A DNA stretch of 38,126 nucleotides, taken from IMG/VR virus record IMGVR_UViG_3300029985_000088, positions 1-38,126 of that record; one strand, 5' to 3'. Under the pieces are notes generated by a model. The model was not told the origin of the DNA. It made no database searches and worked only from the letters and a program-made list of their open reading frames with translations. This DNA is from a virus. This document shows, piece by piece, positions 30,477 through 37,772 of the stretch (position 1 is the first letter of the stretch; every line of letters starts with the position of its first letter). The position numbers were made by a program, and so were the translations under genes.

Positions 30477-31245
30477 TTCCTAGTCCTTCTGGGTCCAGGT
30501 AATGAGATAGAGCGAAGGTCGTTTTCCCAGCCCCAGGGGGAGCGTAGCAGGTTATCCACGCCGGATCGTGCCCCAGAGTTTTTGCCAGTTTTGTCGTACT
30601 GGGGCGCGTGATGAGGTCGGGAAGATCGAACGAGTCTTCTAGGTCCATGTGTACCTTGGTGTAATAGTCCTCGGAAGGTTTAATTTGGAGGAGACGCTGA
30701 CCTACTGCGAGGAGGACGTTCCCTTCTTCATCAGTGACTTCATCATGGTTGATAGCGAGTCGGCAAACCAGGGATGAACTCCCCGTGAGAGACTTGCAGA
30801 GGTCGTCGTTGACGTCTGGTATACGGATTTTCGCAGACTTAGGGATGTTGGGATCGTACCCGCTTCGTTCGTGAGCGGTGACGATAATCCGGGCCCCCAT
30901 TGAACGAAAATTTTTAAGCCGACGCATGATGAGTGCTCCAGCGGCTCCGTAGATGTTACGCGTAACTGCATCAGTGACAAGCCGGTCTTTATCCTTCCAA
31001 TACGATTTCGTCATATCCGTGCCGAGTTTATAATCGGTGCGCGTCGTATCGGCGAGCATCGAGATGGTGTCGAGAATAACGAGGTCTCCGGGCTCAATAT
31101 CGGCGAGAAGGTCCTTCGAGATGTTGTCGAACTTTTCGTAGGATCCTACCTCGATCACGGTCAGTGTGTCTTTGTTTTTCGCGATGATCGAGTTAATTGA
31201 GTCAGTACCGTTCTGGTCAGAATTGAATAGCCAGGTTCTAGACAT
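30466..31245 (-). CDS. RecA/Sak4-like ATPase with circularly permuted P-loop order
   Basis: A 259-residue P-loop ATPase whose motifs are in reversed order along the chain. The N-terminus starts directly with what should be strand 2 (RTWLFNSDQNGTDS), then SYEKFDNISKDLL and Walker B GDLVILDT (D59) at residues 53-60, the sensor-type strand RIIVTAHE (119-126), and LLQIKPSEDYYTKVH. Walker A, APPGAGKTT (235-243, K241), comes only at the C-terminus after a linker. In normal Sak4-like proteins Walker A is first. A stop lies two codons ahead of the ATG, and the frame has no break, so the order is not caused by a wrong start. It probably binds ATP at ssDNA to promote annealing or strand exchange with the partner at 29767. 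Confidence 0.7.
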   Translation of the reverse strand: MSRTWLFNSDQNGTDSINSIIAKNKDTLTVIEVGSYEKFDNISKDLLADIEPGDLVILDTISMLADTTRTDYKLGTDMTKSYWKDKDRLVTDAVTRNIYGAAGALIMRRLKNFRSMGARIIVTAHERSGYDPNIPKSAKIRIPDVNDDLCKSLTGSSSLVCRLAINHDEVTDEEGNVLLAVGQRLLQIKPSEDYYTKVHMDLEDSFDLPDLITRPSTTKLAKTLGHDPAWITCYAPPGAGKTTFALSHYLDPEGLGIGR

Positions 31246-31372
31246 AGGTCACCTTTTTACAATCCGCACATTCCTCATAAACGAGTTTTTCTCCGCCCAA
31301 ATAAATTTTCCAAACGCGGGTACACTTGTGGCGCACTATTTTGAAGTACCAGTTCTTGATTGCATCAAGCAT
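31238..31372 (-). CDS. 44-residue Cys-containing small protein
   Basis: A short frame that exactly fills the gap between ThyX and the ATPase. It starts at an ATG eight bases inside the ThyX end and stops eight bases inside the ATPase start. The product reads MLDAIKNWYFKIVRHKC, a central WKIYLGGEKLVYEEC and a final ADCKKVTYV, with Cys at residues 17, 35 and 38, giving H-x-C and C-x-x-C pairs of a small zinc ribbon. Short overlaps on both sides argue for translational coupling. Function unknown; a DNA-binding accessory to the ATPase is possible. Confidence 0.55.
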   Translation of the reverse strand: MLDAIKNWYFKIVRHKCTRVWKIYLGGEKLVYEECADCKKVTYV

Positions 31373-32045
31373 AATCGTGCGTCCTCAGGGCTTCCCAAGA
31401 CTTTGGAAAAAGCTGACTACATATGCTACCCAAAGATTCAGCGTAGACACTAATTTCATATTGTGCTCCATCCTTCGTACGTTGTTTGTAAATACGCCAT
31501 GCTGCGTATAGTGACATCGTGCTTATCCAAGTGGTGTAGGTCGCTAATGGCAGTACGTCGCGGGCTTGCTCGGTAGCTACGCCATTCCTCAGTAGGAATG
31601 AATAAAGCGTGTGCGCTTGTTTATACGAGTGCTCTACGCGTTCTTTCCAAGCCTCGTTGCCTGTAACGTCCATGAAGCCTTCGCTGCCCTGCTTCTTGTC
31701 CTTGGATTGTAACCGAAGCCGATCCGGGATATAGAATTCGGGTTCAATTTTCACGTAGCGTGTAGATTCTGAATTATTGTTGACGCCTACAGAGTGCTTC
31801 TCCCACTGGCGCTGCACAGAGATAGGCGCGCGTATACGCACATTCAATACAGCGTGTGCAAACGGGCTCCAATGATGATGCTTAGCCAAATAATCAATGA
31901 GCCTAATGTCGCCTGCTGAAAGTTCGGTACTGCGCTTGTCAAAAGACACACGAGCAGCATTAACAACACTGAGATCAGACCCCATGTGGTCCACATATTC
32001 TAAATACCCTTTATCTAAGCAGTTAATCTTCTCGTTGAGGATCAA
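31365..32045 (-). CDS. thyX: Flavin-dependent thymidylate synthase
   Basis: A 226-residue ThyX that makes dTMP from dUMP using FAD, NADPH and methylenetetrahydrofolate. Recognisable blocks are VNAARVSFDKR (29-38), LAKHHHWSPFAHAVLNVRIRAPISVQRQW (53-81) and, near the C-terminus, RTKDGAQYEIS with ESLGSICSQLFPKSW. The signature RHRx7S region reads W81-EKHSVGVNNNSESTRY: the RHR is replaced by KHS and there appears to be one extra residue before the last Ser. This may reflect a divergent phage branch or a changed active site. The start is a TTG behind GAGAGGGA and overlaps the nuclease gene end by 23 bases. It would supply dTMP for replication independent of host ThyA. Confidence 0.85.
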   Translation of the reverse strand: MILNEKINCLDKGYLEYVDHMGSDLSVVNAARVSFDKRSTELSAGDIRLIDYLAKHHHWSPFAHAVLNVRIRAPISVQRQWEKHSVGVNNNSESTRYVKIEPEFYIPDRLRLQSKDKKQGSEGFMDVTGNEAWKERVEHSYKQAHTLYSFLLRNGVATEQARDVLPLATYTTWISTMSLYAAWRIYKQRTKDGAQYEISVYAESLGSICSQLFPKSWEALRTHDYA

Positions 32046-32838
32046 AGATCGTCCCTCTCGTGTTAGGTTTAAAGTTTGTAAATGAAGGTTGTTTCTCGTA
32101 ATCTTGGTTGCACAAGCCCTTCACGGGGCAGTGTCCGCACGAGTTAAAGTCGAAACCTCGGAGATACGTACGTCTATAGTTCGGGAATTGGCTACGTACT
32201 TTCGTTACAATCTCGTCGATTCGGTCTACCGTATCTGCCCACACTTCTTCGAGTTCTGCTCGGGACAACACCGTAACTTGATCGAAATAACACTCTTGAG
32301 GTTGCCACACTCCTCCTGCTTTGTCTTTTGGCACTAAGGGGGCAGTGGTGCGTAGGTGTTTGTGGACGAACCGGAATTTCCCCACTTCGGGGAATAACTG
32401 CGCGACGGCTGCTAGGTACGTGTTTGTCTGGAAATCTAAGTCGGTATCGAGAGATGGCATTTTCGAAAATGATTTCCAATCCCAAACGTCTACAATTTGT
32501 TTTTCGTAATTGCGTGTTATCACGTCGGGCGTGAATGTCAGCTCTACATCCTCGTACACACGCACAGACAGGGTTTGCTCGACGTGCGTGGGTTTCTCTT
32601 TGATCGGGTTGTGCTTCAAGTACGTACTGACGAGGACGCCCTCTTCAGTCGTCCAGTCCATTTCGTTAGCATTGCCGGTTAAATACATCTCGAAGTATTT
32701 GTGAATGCGTGTACCCTTTTCGAGTGCCTCTCCGTCCGGTTTATCGTCCACAATACCTTTAATGTATTGCAGCTCCCCTTTTTTCTCACAGCGTATAAAT
32801 GTTTGGAGGGCTGACATCGAAATTGAAATGGGCTTCAT
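32023..32838 (-). CDS. PD-(D/E)XK nuclease with Fe-S cluster cysteines (Cas4/AddB-like)
   Basis: A 271-residue exonuclease-type protein. The N-terminal SISMSALQTFIRCEKKGELQYIKG carries C17, the KGTRIHKYFE helix has H46, the core has TPDVI (D105) and VDVWDWKSF (D120/K122) as the D...DxK active site, and FQTNTYLAAV (Q137 and Y141) follows. The C-terminus has SCGHCPVKGLC with C234, C237 and C243, which with C17 form the four-cysteine pattern of the Fe-S-stabilised Cas4/AddB nucleases. Phage nucleases of this kind process DNA ends in replication or recombination with RecA-like ATPases. It sits in the replication operon, with ThyX overlapping its end. Confidence 0.85.
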   Translation of the reverse strand: MKPISISMSALQTFIRCEKKGELQYIKGIVDDKPDGEALEKGTRIHKYFEMYLTGNANEMDWTTEEGVLVSTYLKHNPIKEKPTHVEQTLSVRVYEDVELTFTPDVITRNYEKQIVDVWDWKSFSKMPSLDTDLDFQTNTYLAAVAQLFPEVGKFRFVHKHLRTTAPLVPKDKAGGVWQPQECYFDQVTVLSRAELEEVWADTVDRIDEIVTKVRSQFPNYRRTYLRGFDFNSCGHCPVKGLCNQDYEKQPSFTNFKPNTRGTIFDPQRED

Positions 32839-32844
32839 AGAGGG

Positions 32845-33171
32845 TTATTCCTCTGCTCCAGAGCCACTATCCGCACCAGTAGGGCCGATAGCATTTTCGC
32901 TGTTAGCTTCTGGGCTTCCGCGAGGTGGCTTAACGCGTCGATTAACGGGTCCTTCTGTTTTTCCTGCGGATTCTGCATGCGTTTTCTCCACGAAGTCGTT
33001 CATTTGTGTTTCGAGTTTGGTTAAGAGGCCGTAAAGCTCTAACCCTAAATTTATGGCGGTGAGTAAGTCACGAGCGTCAACGAATGTCGTGCCGCTCCCG
33101 CGCATACGCTGACTGACGTTGTGGAGTTTGTCTCGGATTTGGTCGGCTGCTTCCATTGGTAACATTTCCAT
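32845..33171 (-). CDS. Small helical protein overlapping the polymerase end
   Basis: A 108-residue protein. Its first 65 residues are helical (ADQIRDKLHNVSQRMRG, DLLTAINLGLELYGLLTKLETQMNDFVEK), and the remainder is a disordered Lys/Gly/Glu-rich tail. Three in-frame ATGs (33171, 33165, 33156) make the start uncertain and no clear ribosome site is seen. The gene overlaps the end of the DNA polymerase gene by up to 121 bases in another frame, and the polymerase part of the overlap is past the conserved domain. Its position suggests a replication accessory, but no family is recognised. Confidence 0.5.
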   Translation of the reverse strand: MEMLPMEAADQIRDKLHNVSQRMRGSGTTFVDARDLLTAINLGLELYGLLTKLETQMNDFVEKTHAESAGKTEGPVNRRVKPPRGSPEANSENAIGPTGADSGSGAEE

Positions 33172-35366
33172 TCAGGCTTGGCGCGTAGTGGGACGGTGAG
33201 ATCTATGTTGAATTTCTCTTTCAACGCAATCCGTGGGTACTCCTGCATAATATACATGATATTAGGAAGCGCGTCTTCCATTTCTTGTAAAGACTTAAAC
33301 TCGAAGGAGAACGAATCATGGACAAAATTCACCAGTGGGTAATCGTGGCGATCTAATTCGACAAGGGTGAGTAATGCAATGTCAGCAGCGAATCCCTGTA
33401 CTTTAACGTTGACGGCTTCACGAAGCGCATTGCCCTTCTTCTTCCACGACAAAGCCTTAAAGTCTCCGTAATTGCGGCGACGCCCAGTTATAGTTTCAAC
33501 AAAACTATTTTTCTCTAGTTCAGACTTAGTGAGATTGTAGAAAGGCACAAAACCTGGAAAATTTCGATGCCAGGATTCGTGAATAGAATCGCACACCTGT
33601 AAATCAAGGTTAAGTCCATAGCCTGCGGCGAAGTCCTTCATAGTCATTGCGTTACCGCAGAATAGCTGAGAAAAATTCGCAGACTTTGCAGTCTGGCGCT
33701 CTTCCTTCGTCACTTCCGATTCTAACTTGCGATAGAACAATGCAGCGAAGTATTGGTGCGGATCCCAGTCGGGGTTCTCCGCGAATCTCTTGAGAATGCC
33801 GTCTTCGTTCGCTAGGAAGGCAGCGAGTCGGAATTCGATGGCGTCCCAGTCGATGGTGAGTAGTACGCATCCAGGCGGTGCCGCGAAGAAGTCCTTAAGT
33901 TCACGATCCAGGTTCTGCGTATTCTGATTACGTGCAGAGGTGCGGCCAGTAACGGTGGTAATGACGCTAAACTCGGGATGTACTCGACCGTCCCCTTCCA
34001 GTACGATGCGTGCATAATTCTCCACGTACGTGTTAAGTCTCTTTGCGAGTCCACGATATTCCAGTACCAGATGAGCGAGGGGATCATCTAAACCCCCTAA
34101 GACTTCGGAGGACGTGGAGTAGTTGCCTTTTTCCGACATAGGCAAGCGGTGTCCTCGCTCGGTGAAGTAGGCTCCAAGTTGTTTGGTACTTCCAACATTG
34201 AAAGTCTCTCCGACAATCTCTCGAATTTTCCCATTAACCTCCCCAAGTCGTGTATTAGTAGCCTCTCGGACTTGTTCCACTGCTCCTTTTGAAATAAACA
34301 TTCCGCGATCAGACATGCGACTAAGAGCAATGTGAGCAGGCTTAAGGATATGGTCATAGATAGCAATACGATCACCGAGGATCTCCAATTCTTTTTTGTA
34401 CAGGTTGTAGGTATGGATTACGTCACGGGCGTTGTACGCAGCGAACTCCGGCGTTCCTAATGGGTGTTCGAACTGGTCTTTCCAGCCTTTGACCCCGAGA
34501 TGCTTAACAGAAAGTGATTCCAGTCCCTTAGATTGAGTTTCGTCTTCGAGGTACGCGAGTACCATTGTATCTTCTCCCAGTGGGAAATCCTCAACACCCG
34601 CAAGTCTTGTGCGAGGTACATCAAAGTTCCACGAGTTGTGCCCGACACTAGTAAAGGAATTCTCCGATAATTTAAGTCGTAGTTTATCAGCAAGCTTAAA
34701 TGCAGAGGATTTAGTTGGGCGAGAAACGTAACAGAAATTGGCTCCTGCGACGGCACATTGGGTGGCCGTTTCTGTATAAGCCCCTTGTCCATCAATGGTT
34801 TCAATATCGTATGAATATACATCGCTATCCGGTAATTCTTGCCCATCCCACCACTCCCACTCAATTACGTCATCTGCTTTTGATTTGTTCGTAAACTTCC
34901 GAACGTCTTGAATAATTACTTTCAGATAATTAGGGTTGCCTAGAGCATCGAGGATGCCCCAGGATACTCCGGCGGTTCTTCCGGTAATTCCGTATTCTTT
35001 ATTTGGAGAGAACTCCTGTCCCCGAGAAGACTTAATATTAGATTTTCGTAGGACACGCTGCGAAGATTCTTTTCCAAGTAAAAGAATAATTTCTTTTTGT
35101 TCAAGTAAGCCTTGGAGTATGTGTGTAGGGCGTCTTCCTTGTCCTGTACAGCCCGCAACAGATGCGAAAGTGCAGTCATCTCGCTGGAGTCCAGCGCCCT
35201 CAAGAATCTTTGTAAGTACTCTGCCGTATCGTCCTGAGAAGAATGTGTCATTGTAGTCGGCCTCCGTAGGTAGTTCGCTGAGTAGGAAAAGAATAGGGCC
35301 GCTGCCCTCGATTAACGGAGCCGTACGCAGGGAACCGCACACCGCGCCGCAGTACTGGCAAATCAT
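33051..35366 (-). CDS. DNA polymerase, family A, with N-terminal UDG-like domain
   Basis: A 771-residue replicative polymerase. Residues about 1-160 resemble a family 4 uracil-DNA glycosylase: MICQYCGAVCG, GSGPILFLLSE, FFSGRYGRVLTKILEGAGLQRDDCTFASVAGCTGQGRRPT and EIILLLGKES, but the catalytic GEAPG block is degenerate. The 3'-5' exonuclease follows with SYDIET (D187/E189), GHNSWNFD (N244/D249) and YNARD (Y311/D315). The polymerase has motif A LTIDWDAIEFR (D506), motif B RQTAKSANFSQLF (R557/K561/F565) and motif C FVHDSFSF, where the usual HDE is HDS (H683/D684/S685). The conserved chain ends near PLRAKPEWKCYQW; the last about 30 residues overlap the next gene. It starts by overlapping the diphosphohydrolase stop (ATGA). 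Confidence 0.92.
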   Translation of the reverse strand: MICQYCGAVCGSLRTAPLIEGSGPILFLLSELPTEADYNDTFFSGRYGRVLTKILEGAGLQRDDCTFASVAGCTGQGRRPTHILQGLLEQKEIILLLGKESSQRVLRKSNIKSSRGQEFSPNKEYGITGRTAGVSWGILDALGNPNYLKVIIQDVRKFTNKSKADDVIEWEWWDGQELPDSDVYSYDIETIDGQGAYTETATQCAVAGANFCYVSRPTKSSAFKLADKLRLKLSENSFTSVGHNSWNFDVPRTRLAGVEDFPLGEDTMVLAYLEDETQSKGLESLSVKHLGVKGWKDQFEHPLGTPEFAAYNARDVIHTYNLYKKELEILGDRIAIYDHILKPAHIALSRMSDRGMFISKGAVEQVREATNTRLGEVNGKIREIVGETFNVGSTKQLGAYFTERGHRLPMSEKGNYSTSSEVLGGLDDPLAHLVLEYRGLAKRLNTYVENYARIVLEGDGRVHPEFSVITTVTGRTSARNQNTQNLDRELKDFFAAPPGCVLLTIDWDAIEFRLAAFLANEDGILKRFAENPDWDPHQYFAALFYRKLESEVTKEERQTAKSANFSQLFCGNAMTMKDFAAGYGLNLDLQVCDSIHESWHRNFPGFVPFYNLTKSELEKNSFVETITGRRRNYGDFKALSWKKKGNALREAVNVKVQGFAADIALLTLVELDRHDYPLVNFVHDSFSFEFKSLQEMEDALPNIMYIMQEYPRIALKEKFNIDLTVPLRAKPEWKCYQWKQPTKSETNSTTSVSVCAGAARHSLTLVTYSPP

Positions 35367-35710
35367 TGGGTATCAAGCGCGAATAAAAGGCGGCAGGTAG
35401 CATTCCCAAGGTCATCCTCATCAACTTCGTTCCCGGCTAAATAGGAGTAAATGTGCGCGAGCGCATGGTCTAAGTGGTCTCGACGAGATATATTGCGCCA
35501 GTTGTCAGCGCCGTATTTTTCACGGCCTGTCTTGAGAATAGCGGCGACTCGCGTAATAGAGCGGGCAGGTACTGCGGTGAACGCCGTTTCGATGCTAGAC
35601 TGTTTGGGCTTTTCCTTTGCGTATTCACTACATTTATGCGTGCCTATTTCATCGTAGTTGTAAAACACCTTGCTACAATCCAAGCCGGAACATTTAGGAG
35701 CATAATTCAT
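35363..35710 (-). CDS. dATP/dGTP diphosphohydrolase-like protein (DUF5664 type) with Cys/His knuckle
   Basis: A 115-residue protein. The C-terminal 75 residues match the dATP/dGTP diphosphohydrolase/DUF5664 pattern: FTAVPARSITRVAAILKTGREKYGADNWR, followed by RRDHLDHALAHIYSYLAGNEVDEDDLGNATCRLLFAL, an all-helical MazG-like layout with E/D residues for metal. The N-terminal 30 residues are extra, with C7, C12, H25 and C27 in a small zinc-knuckle arrangement. Such enzymes alter the dNTP pool in phage-infected cells and occur beside phage polymerases. Overlaps on both sides (ATGA) place it in the polymerase operon. Substrate is inferred from the family only. Confidence 0.72.
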   Translation of the reverse strand: MNYAPKCSGLDCSKVFYNYDEIGTHKCSEYAKEKPKQSSIETAFTAVPARSITRVAAILKTGREKYGADNWRNISRRDHLDHALAHIYSYLAGNEVDEDDLGNATCRLLFALDTQ

Positions 35711-35898
35711 TGTTTCTTCCTCCGCTTCGTCCGCATTTTCATTTGATCTAACATCATAATTAGCCCTGGTTCCTCCAGTGCTGCCATTCCGAAGTAAAAG
35801 AAAAACTCAACTAATACGGATTTCGATACTCCTACAGCTTTGGCTATGCAACTAATCTGCTCCGATAATTCTTTACTAACCCCTACGCTATGGCCCAC
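35707..35898 (-). CDS. Small ribbon-helix-helix-like DNA-binding protein
   Basis: A 63-residue protein beginning at a GTG with a very strong ribosome site (AGGAGGGG). The core VSKELSEQISCIAKAVGVSKSVLVEFFFYFGMAALE has the length and pattern of a ribbon-helix-helix (CopG-type) regulator: two helices with the GVSKS turn between them. It ends in a basic tail (KMRTKRRKKQ). The stop overlaps the next start (ATGA). A dimeric early repressor or replication accessory is possible; the family call is based on pattern alone. Confidence 0.55.
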   Translation of the reverse strand: MGHSVGVSKELSEQISCIAKAVGVSKSVLVEFFFYFGMAALEEPGLIMMLDQMKMRTKRRKKQ

Positions 35899-35901
35899 TA
35901 C

Positions 35902-36096
35902 TTACCCCTCCTGTAGTCCAGCAGCTAATTGCATGCCGGTTGCTAATCCGGTAACAAATTCAGCCGTGAGCCCTACGCGGCCTATTAACCCACTAGTCTG
36001 CCCGTCGTTCAAAGGCATCCAAAAGACTTGCGTACTTGGGTCATAAATAACCTCTGAAGCTACGAACACGGGTAGATGTTTTATAGAGTCATTCAT
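35902..36096 (-). CDS. Small hypothetical protein
   Basis: A 64-residue protein. The frame is open upstream to 36144, but the ATG at 36096 is preferred because AAGGGAG lies six bases ahead of it within the last codons of the helicase gene. The product (NDSIKHLPVFVASEVIYDPSTQVFWMPLNDG, then LIGRVGLTAEFVTGLATGMQLAAGL) has a short beta-like first half and a helical second half. It ends three bases before the next start. No family is recognised. Confidence 0.6.
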   Translation of the reverse strand: MNDSIKHLPVFVASEVIYDPSTQVFWMPLNDGQTSGLIGRVGLTAEFVTGLATGMQLAAGLQEG

Positions 36097-37522
36097 GCTT
36101 AGCTCCCTTAAACTTCGGTTGGTTGTATTCCGCTCCGAACACAATATCTTTAAGCGTTGCGTTCCGTACAGCAGACGCGAAATCCTGCTTAGTGTCGAGG
36201 ATCCAGCCCACGTAGTCTTCGATACTATGCTCCATACGATAGTACGTTACGAAGCGGGTTTTTCCAGGGGCGTAGATGCGGTCTCGGGCTTGTAGTTCGA
36301 CTGCGTAGTCATAGGATTGGCTAACAAACAAAGCAGTTGTCGCTGCCGCAAAGCTAATTCCGATTCCACCTGCCGCAGTGCTGACGATAAAAACAGCAGC
36401 TCCTGTGTGTCCAGCGAAGCTAGCAATATCTCGCGCTCGATGCTCTGTAGGAGTGTCTCCAGAAATGCGGTAAACGCTATTACATAGCGATTTGCTTGCG
36501 GATTCGTACTGCTCGCCTTCCCATCGGAACTGGTGGAAGATAACGGCTTTTTCGCCTGCCAAAAGAATCGCATCGAGGTCCCCCATAACTGCGTCAATTT
36601 TCGACGCGTGTATATATTGTTTGCCTGTCTCAGTGGGCAGGTAGCCCGCGCATAGCTCCCGTAGGCGCAGCATGCGAGTGAGGGTGTGCGTTAGCTCTAA
36701 GTCGATCCCGTCGGCTTCAGCATTCAATACCCAGTTCTTATACGCCTCTGTGTAAAGCTTGCGTGTCTTAGCATCCATCGGGATGTGTCGGATGTTCTCT
36801 ACCCACTGGTCAGCGCCGAACTCGTCCTCGCGACTGTACCGGAGCGTATGCCGGGCGATCATGGCTTGGAACATCTCGGGGTGCCGGAGCCCGATCACGC
36901 GGTTGAAGTCCCACGAGTTGAGTATGAAGTGCTTTTGGCGGTGTCCATAGAACGACGTTCCCCAATCTTCGGGGGAGAGGATGCTGTACTGGCCCCAGGC
37001 ATCTTCGGGGCCGTTGGGGAGTGGCGTACCGGACAGGAGCCGAATGTTCGGGATGTCCTTAGCGAGATAGCGCAGGCAAGCGCCGCGCTGAGAGGTCGGG
37101 CTCTTCACTTGGTGTGCTTCGTCGATCACGAGCGCGTCTAGCTTGAGGTCGAGCAGTGCTTTGAGGATGCCCAGGGGGACCTTCGTGCGCCCTTTCTTCC
37201 CGAATCCTTTGACGCGATCCGTGTTCACGACGATCACGTACGGTGAAATGGATTCTTTGAGGCCTTCCAGGGCGCTCAAGGCGGTCTTACCCTTCTTATC
37301 GACTAAGTACACCACTTTACAGTTAGGACGCGTCAGGGCCAGTTCTCGGGCCCAGTCCGGGCAAACCGTCTTTGGGGATACGACTAACATCCGTTGCGAG
37401 CAGATCTGAAACGACCATGTTACTGCGTAACGAGTTTTTCCATACCTCGGACTGGCCTCGATGTAAGCCCTAGGTTTGTCGTTGTGCGTTAGGGCGTCGG
37501 CCTGCCATTTACGTAAGGTCAT
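36089..37522 (-). CDS. SNF2/superfamily 2 helicase
   Basis: A 477-residue ATP-dependent DNA translocase. N-terminal motif 0/I: LRKWQADAL and SPRYGKT (25-30, K29), then MLVVSPKTVCPDW (Ia), VIDEAHQVKS (motif II, D134/E135/H137), and LLSGTPLPN (III, 163-170). The C-terminal half has AVIFHQFRWEGEQY, FIVSTAAGGIGISF (V) and ELQARDRIYAPGKTRFVTYY (VI). The DEAH box, the SGTP and QARDRIYAPG segments fit the SNF2 group used by many phages as replication or repair helicase. No primase or separate replicative helicase is seen in the window, so this may be the main one. Its ATG overlaps the TGA of the previous gene (ATGA). Confidence 0.88.
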   Translation of the reverse strand: MTLRKWQADALTHNDKPRAYIEASPRYGKTRYAVTWSFQICSQRMLVVSPKTVCPDWARELALTRPNCKVVYLVDKKGKTALSALEGLKESISPYVIVVNTDRVKGFGKKGRTKVPLGILKALLDLKLDALVIDEAHQVKSPTSQRGACLRYLAKDIPNIRLLSGTPLPNGPEDAWGQYSILSPEDWGTSFYGHRQKHFILNSWDFNRVIGLRHPEMFQAMIARHTLRYSREDEFGADQWVENIRHIPMDAKTRKLYTEAYKNWVLNAEADGIDLELTHTLTRMLRLRELCAGYLPTETGKQYIHASKIDAVMGDLDAILLAGEKAVIFHQFRWEGEQYESASKSLCNSVYRISGDTPTEHRARDIASFAGHTGAAVFIVSTAAGGIGISFAAATTALFVSQSYDYAVELQARDRIYAPGKTRFVTYYRMEHSIEDYVGWILDTKQDFASAVRNATLKDIVFGAEYNQPKFKGAKHE

Positions 37523-37710
37523 GTTCGCCTCCGGTTCTTGTACGCGATACAGAGTGCTTGCACCCGCCCATGATCGGCATACTTACCGAACTCTTGCTGT
37601 AAGATCTCTTTTAGACGTGCCTGTGATATGTTCCGGTACTTATCTAGGAGAGCGTACGCTTTATGCCTCATTGCAGTATAAACTGGGTCGTATTGTCTCT
37701 CTTTAGGCAT
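37519..37710 (-). CDS. Small basic helical protein
   Basis: A 63-residue basic protein: MPKERQYDPVYTAMRHKAYALLDKY, then NISQARLKEILQQEFGKYADHGRVQALCIAYKNRRRT. The second part could be a small helix-turn-helix (SQARLKEILQQEFG). The ATG follows AAAGGA with 5 bases between, directly behind the inverted repeat of 37722-37763, and the stop overlaps the helicase start (ATGA). It is the first gene of the helicase transcript. A DNA-binding or helicase-partner role is a guess from size, charge and place. Confidence 0.6.
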   Translation of the reverse strand: MPKERQYDPVYTAMRHKAYALLDKYRNISQARLKEILQQEFGKYADHGRVQALCIAYKNRRRT

Positions 37711-37721
37711 ACTTTTCCTTT

Positions 37722-37763
37722 GATTCCTGATTCTGATTCCCTATAAGATATAGAATCGGAATC
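37722..37763. promoter_or_regulatory. Inverted repeat of GATTC/GAATC half-sites, likely operator/promoter
   Basis: On the left stand three GATTC copies (37722, 37729, 37735), on the right GAATC at 37753 and 37759. Left 37729-37739 and right 37753-37763 are mirror images in 10 of 11 positions, each with two pentamers one base apart. The 13-base centre holds the AT-rich near-palindrome CTATAAGATATAG. On the minus strand this centre gives a TATAGG-type -10. It lies between the regulator gene and the helicase gene cluster, and may be bound by a dimer of the protein encoded at 37773-38120. Confidence 0.6.
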
Positions 37764-37772
37764 ATAAGAAGA

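Noticed and set aside
30282-30611. Plus-strand hydrophobic frame of 109 residues
   Set aside because: Antisense to the acidic small gene and the ATPase end; hydrophobicity is the mirror of GAC/GAG codons.
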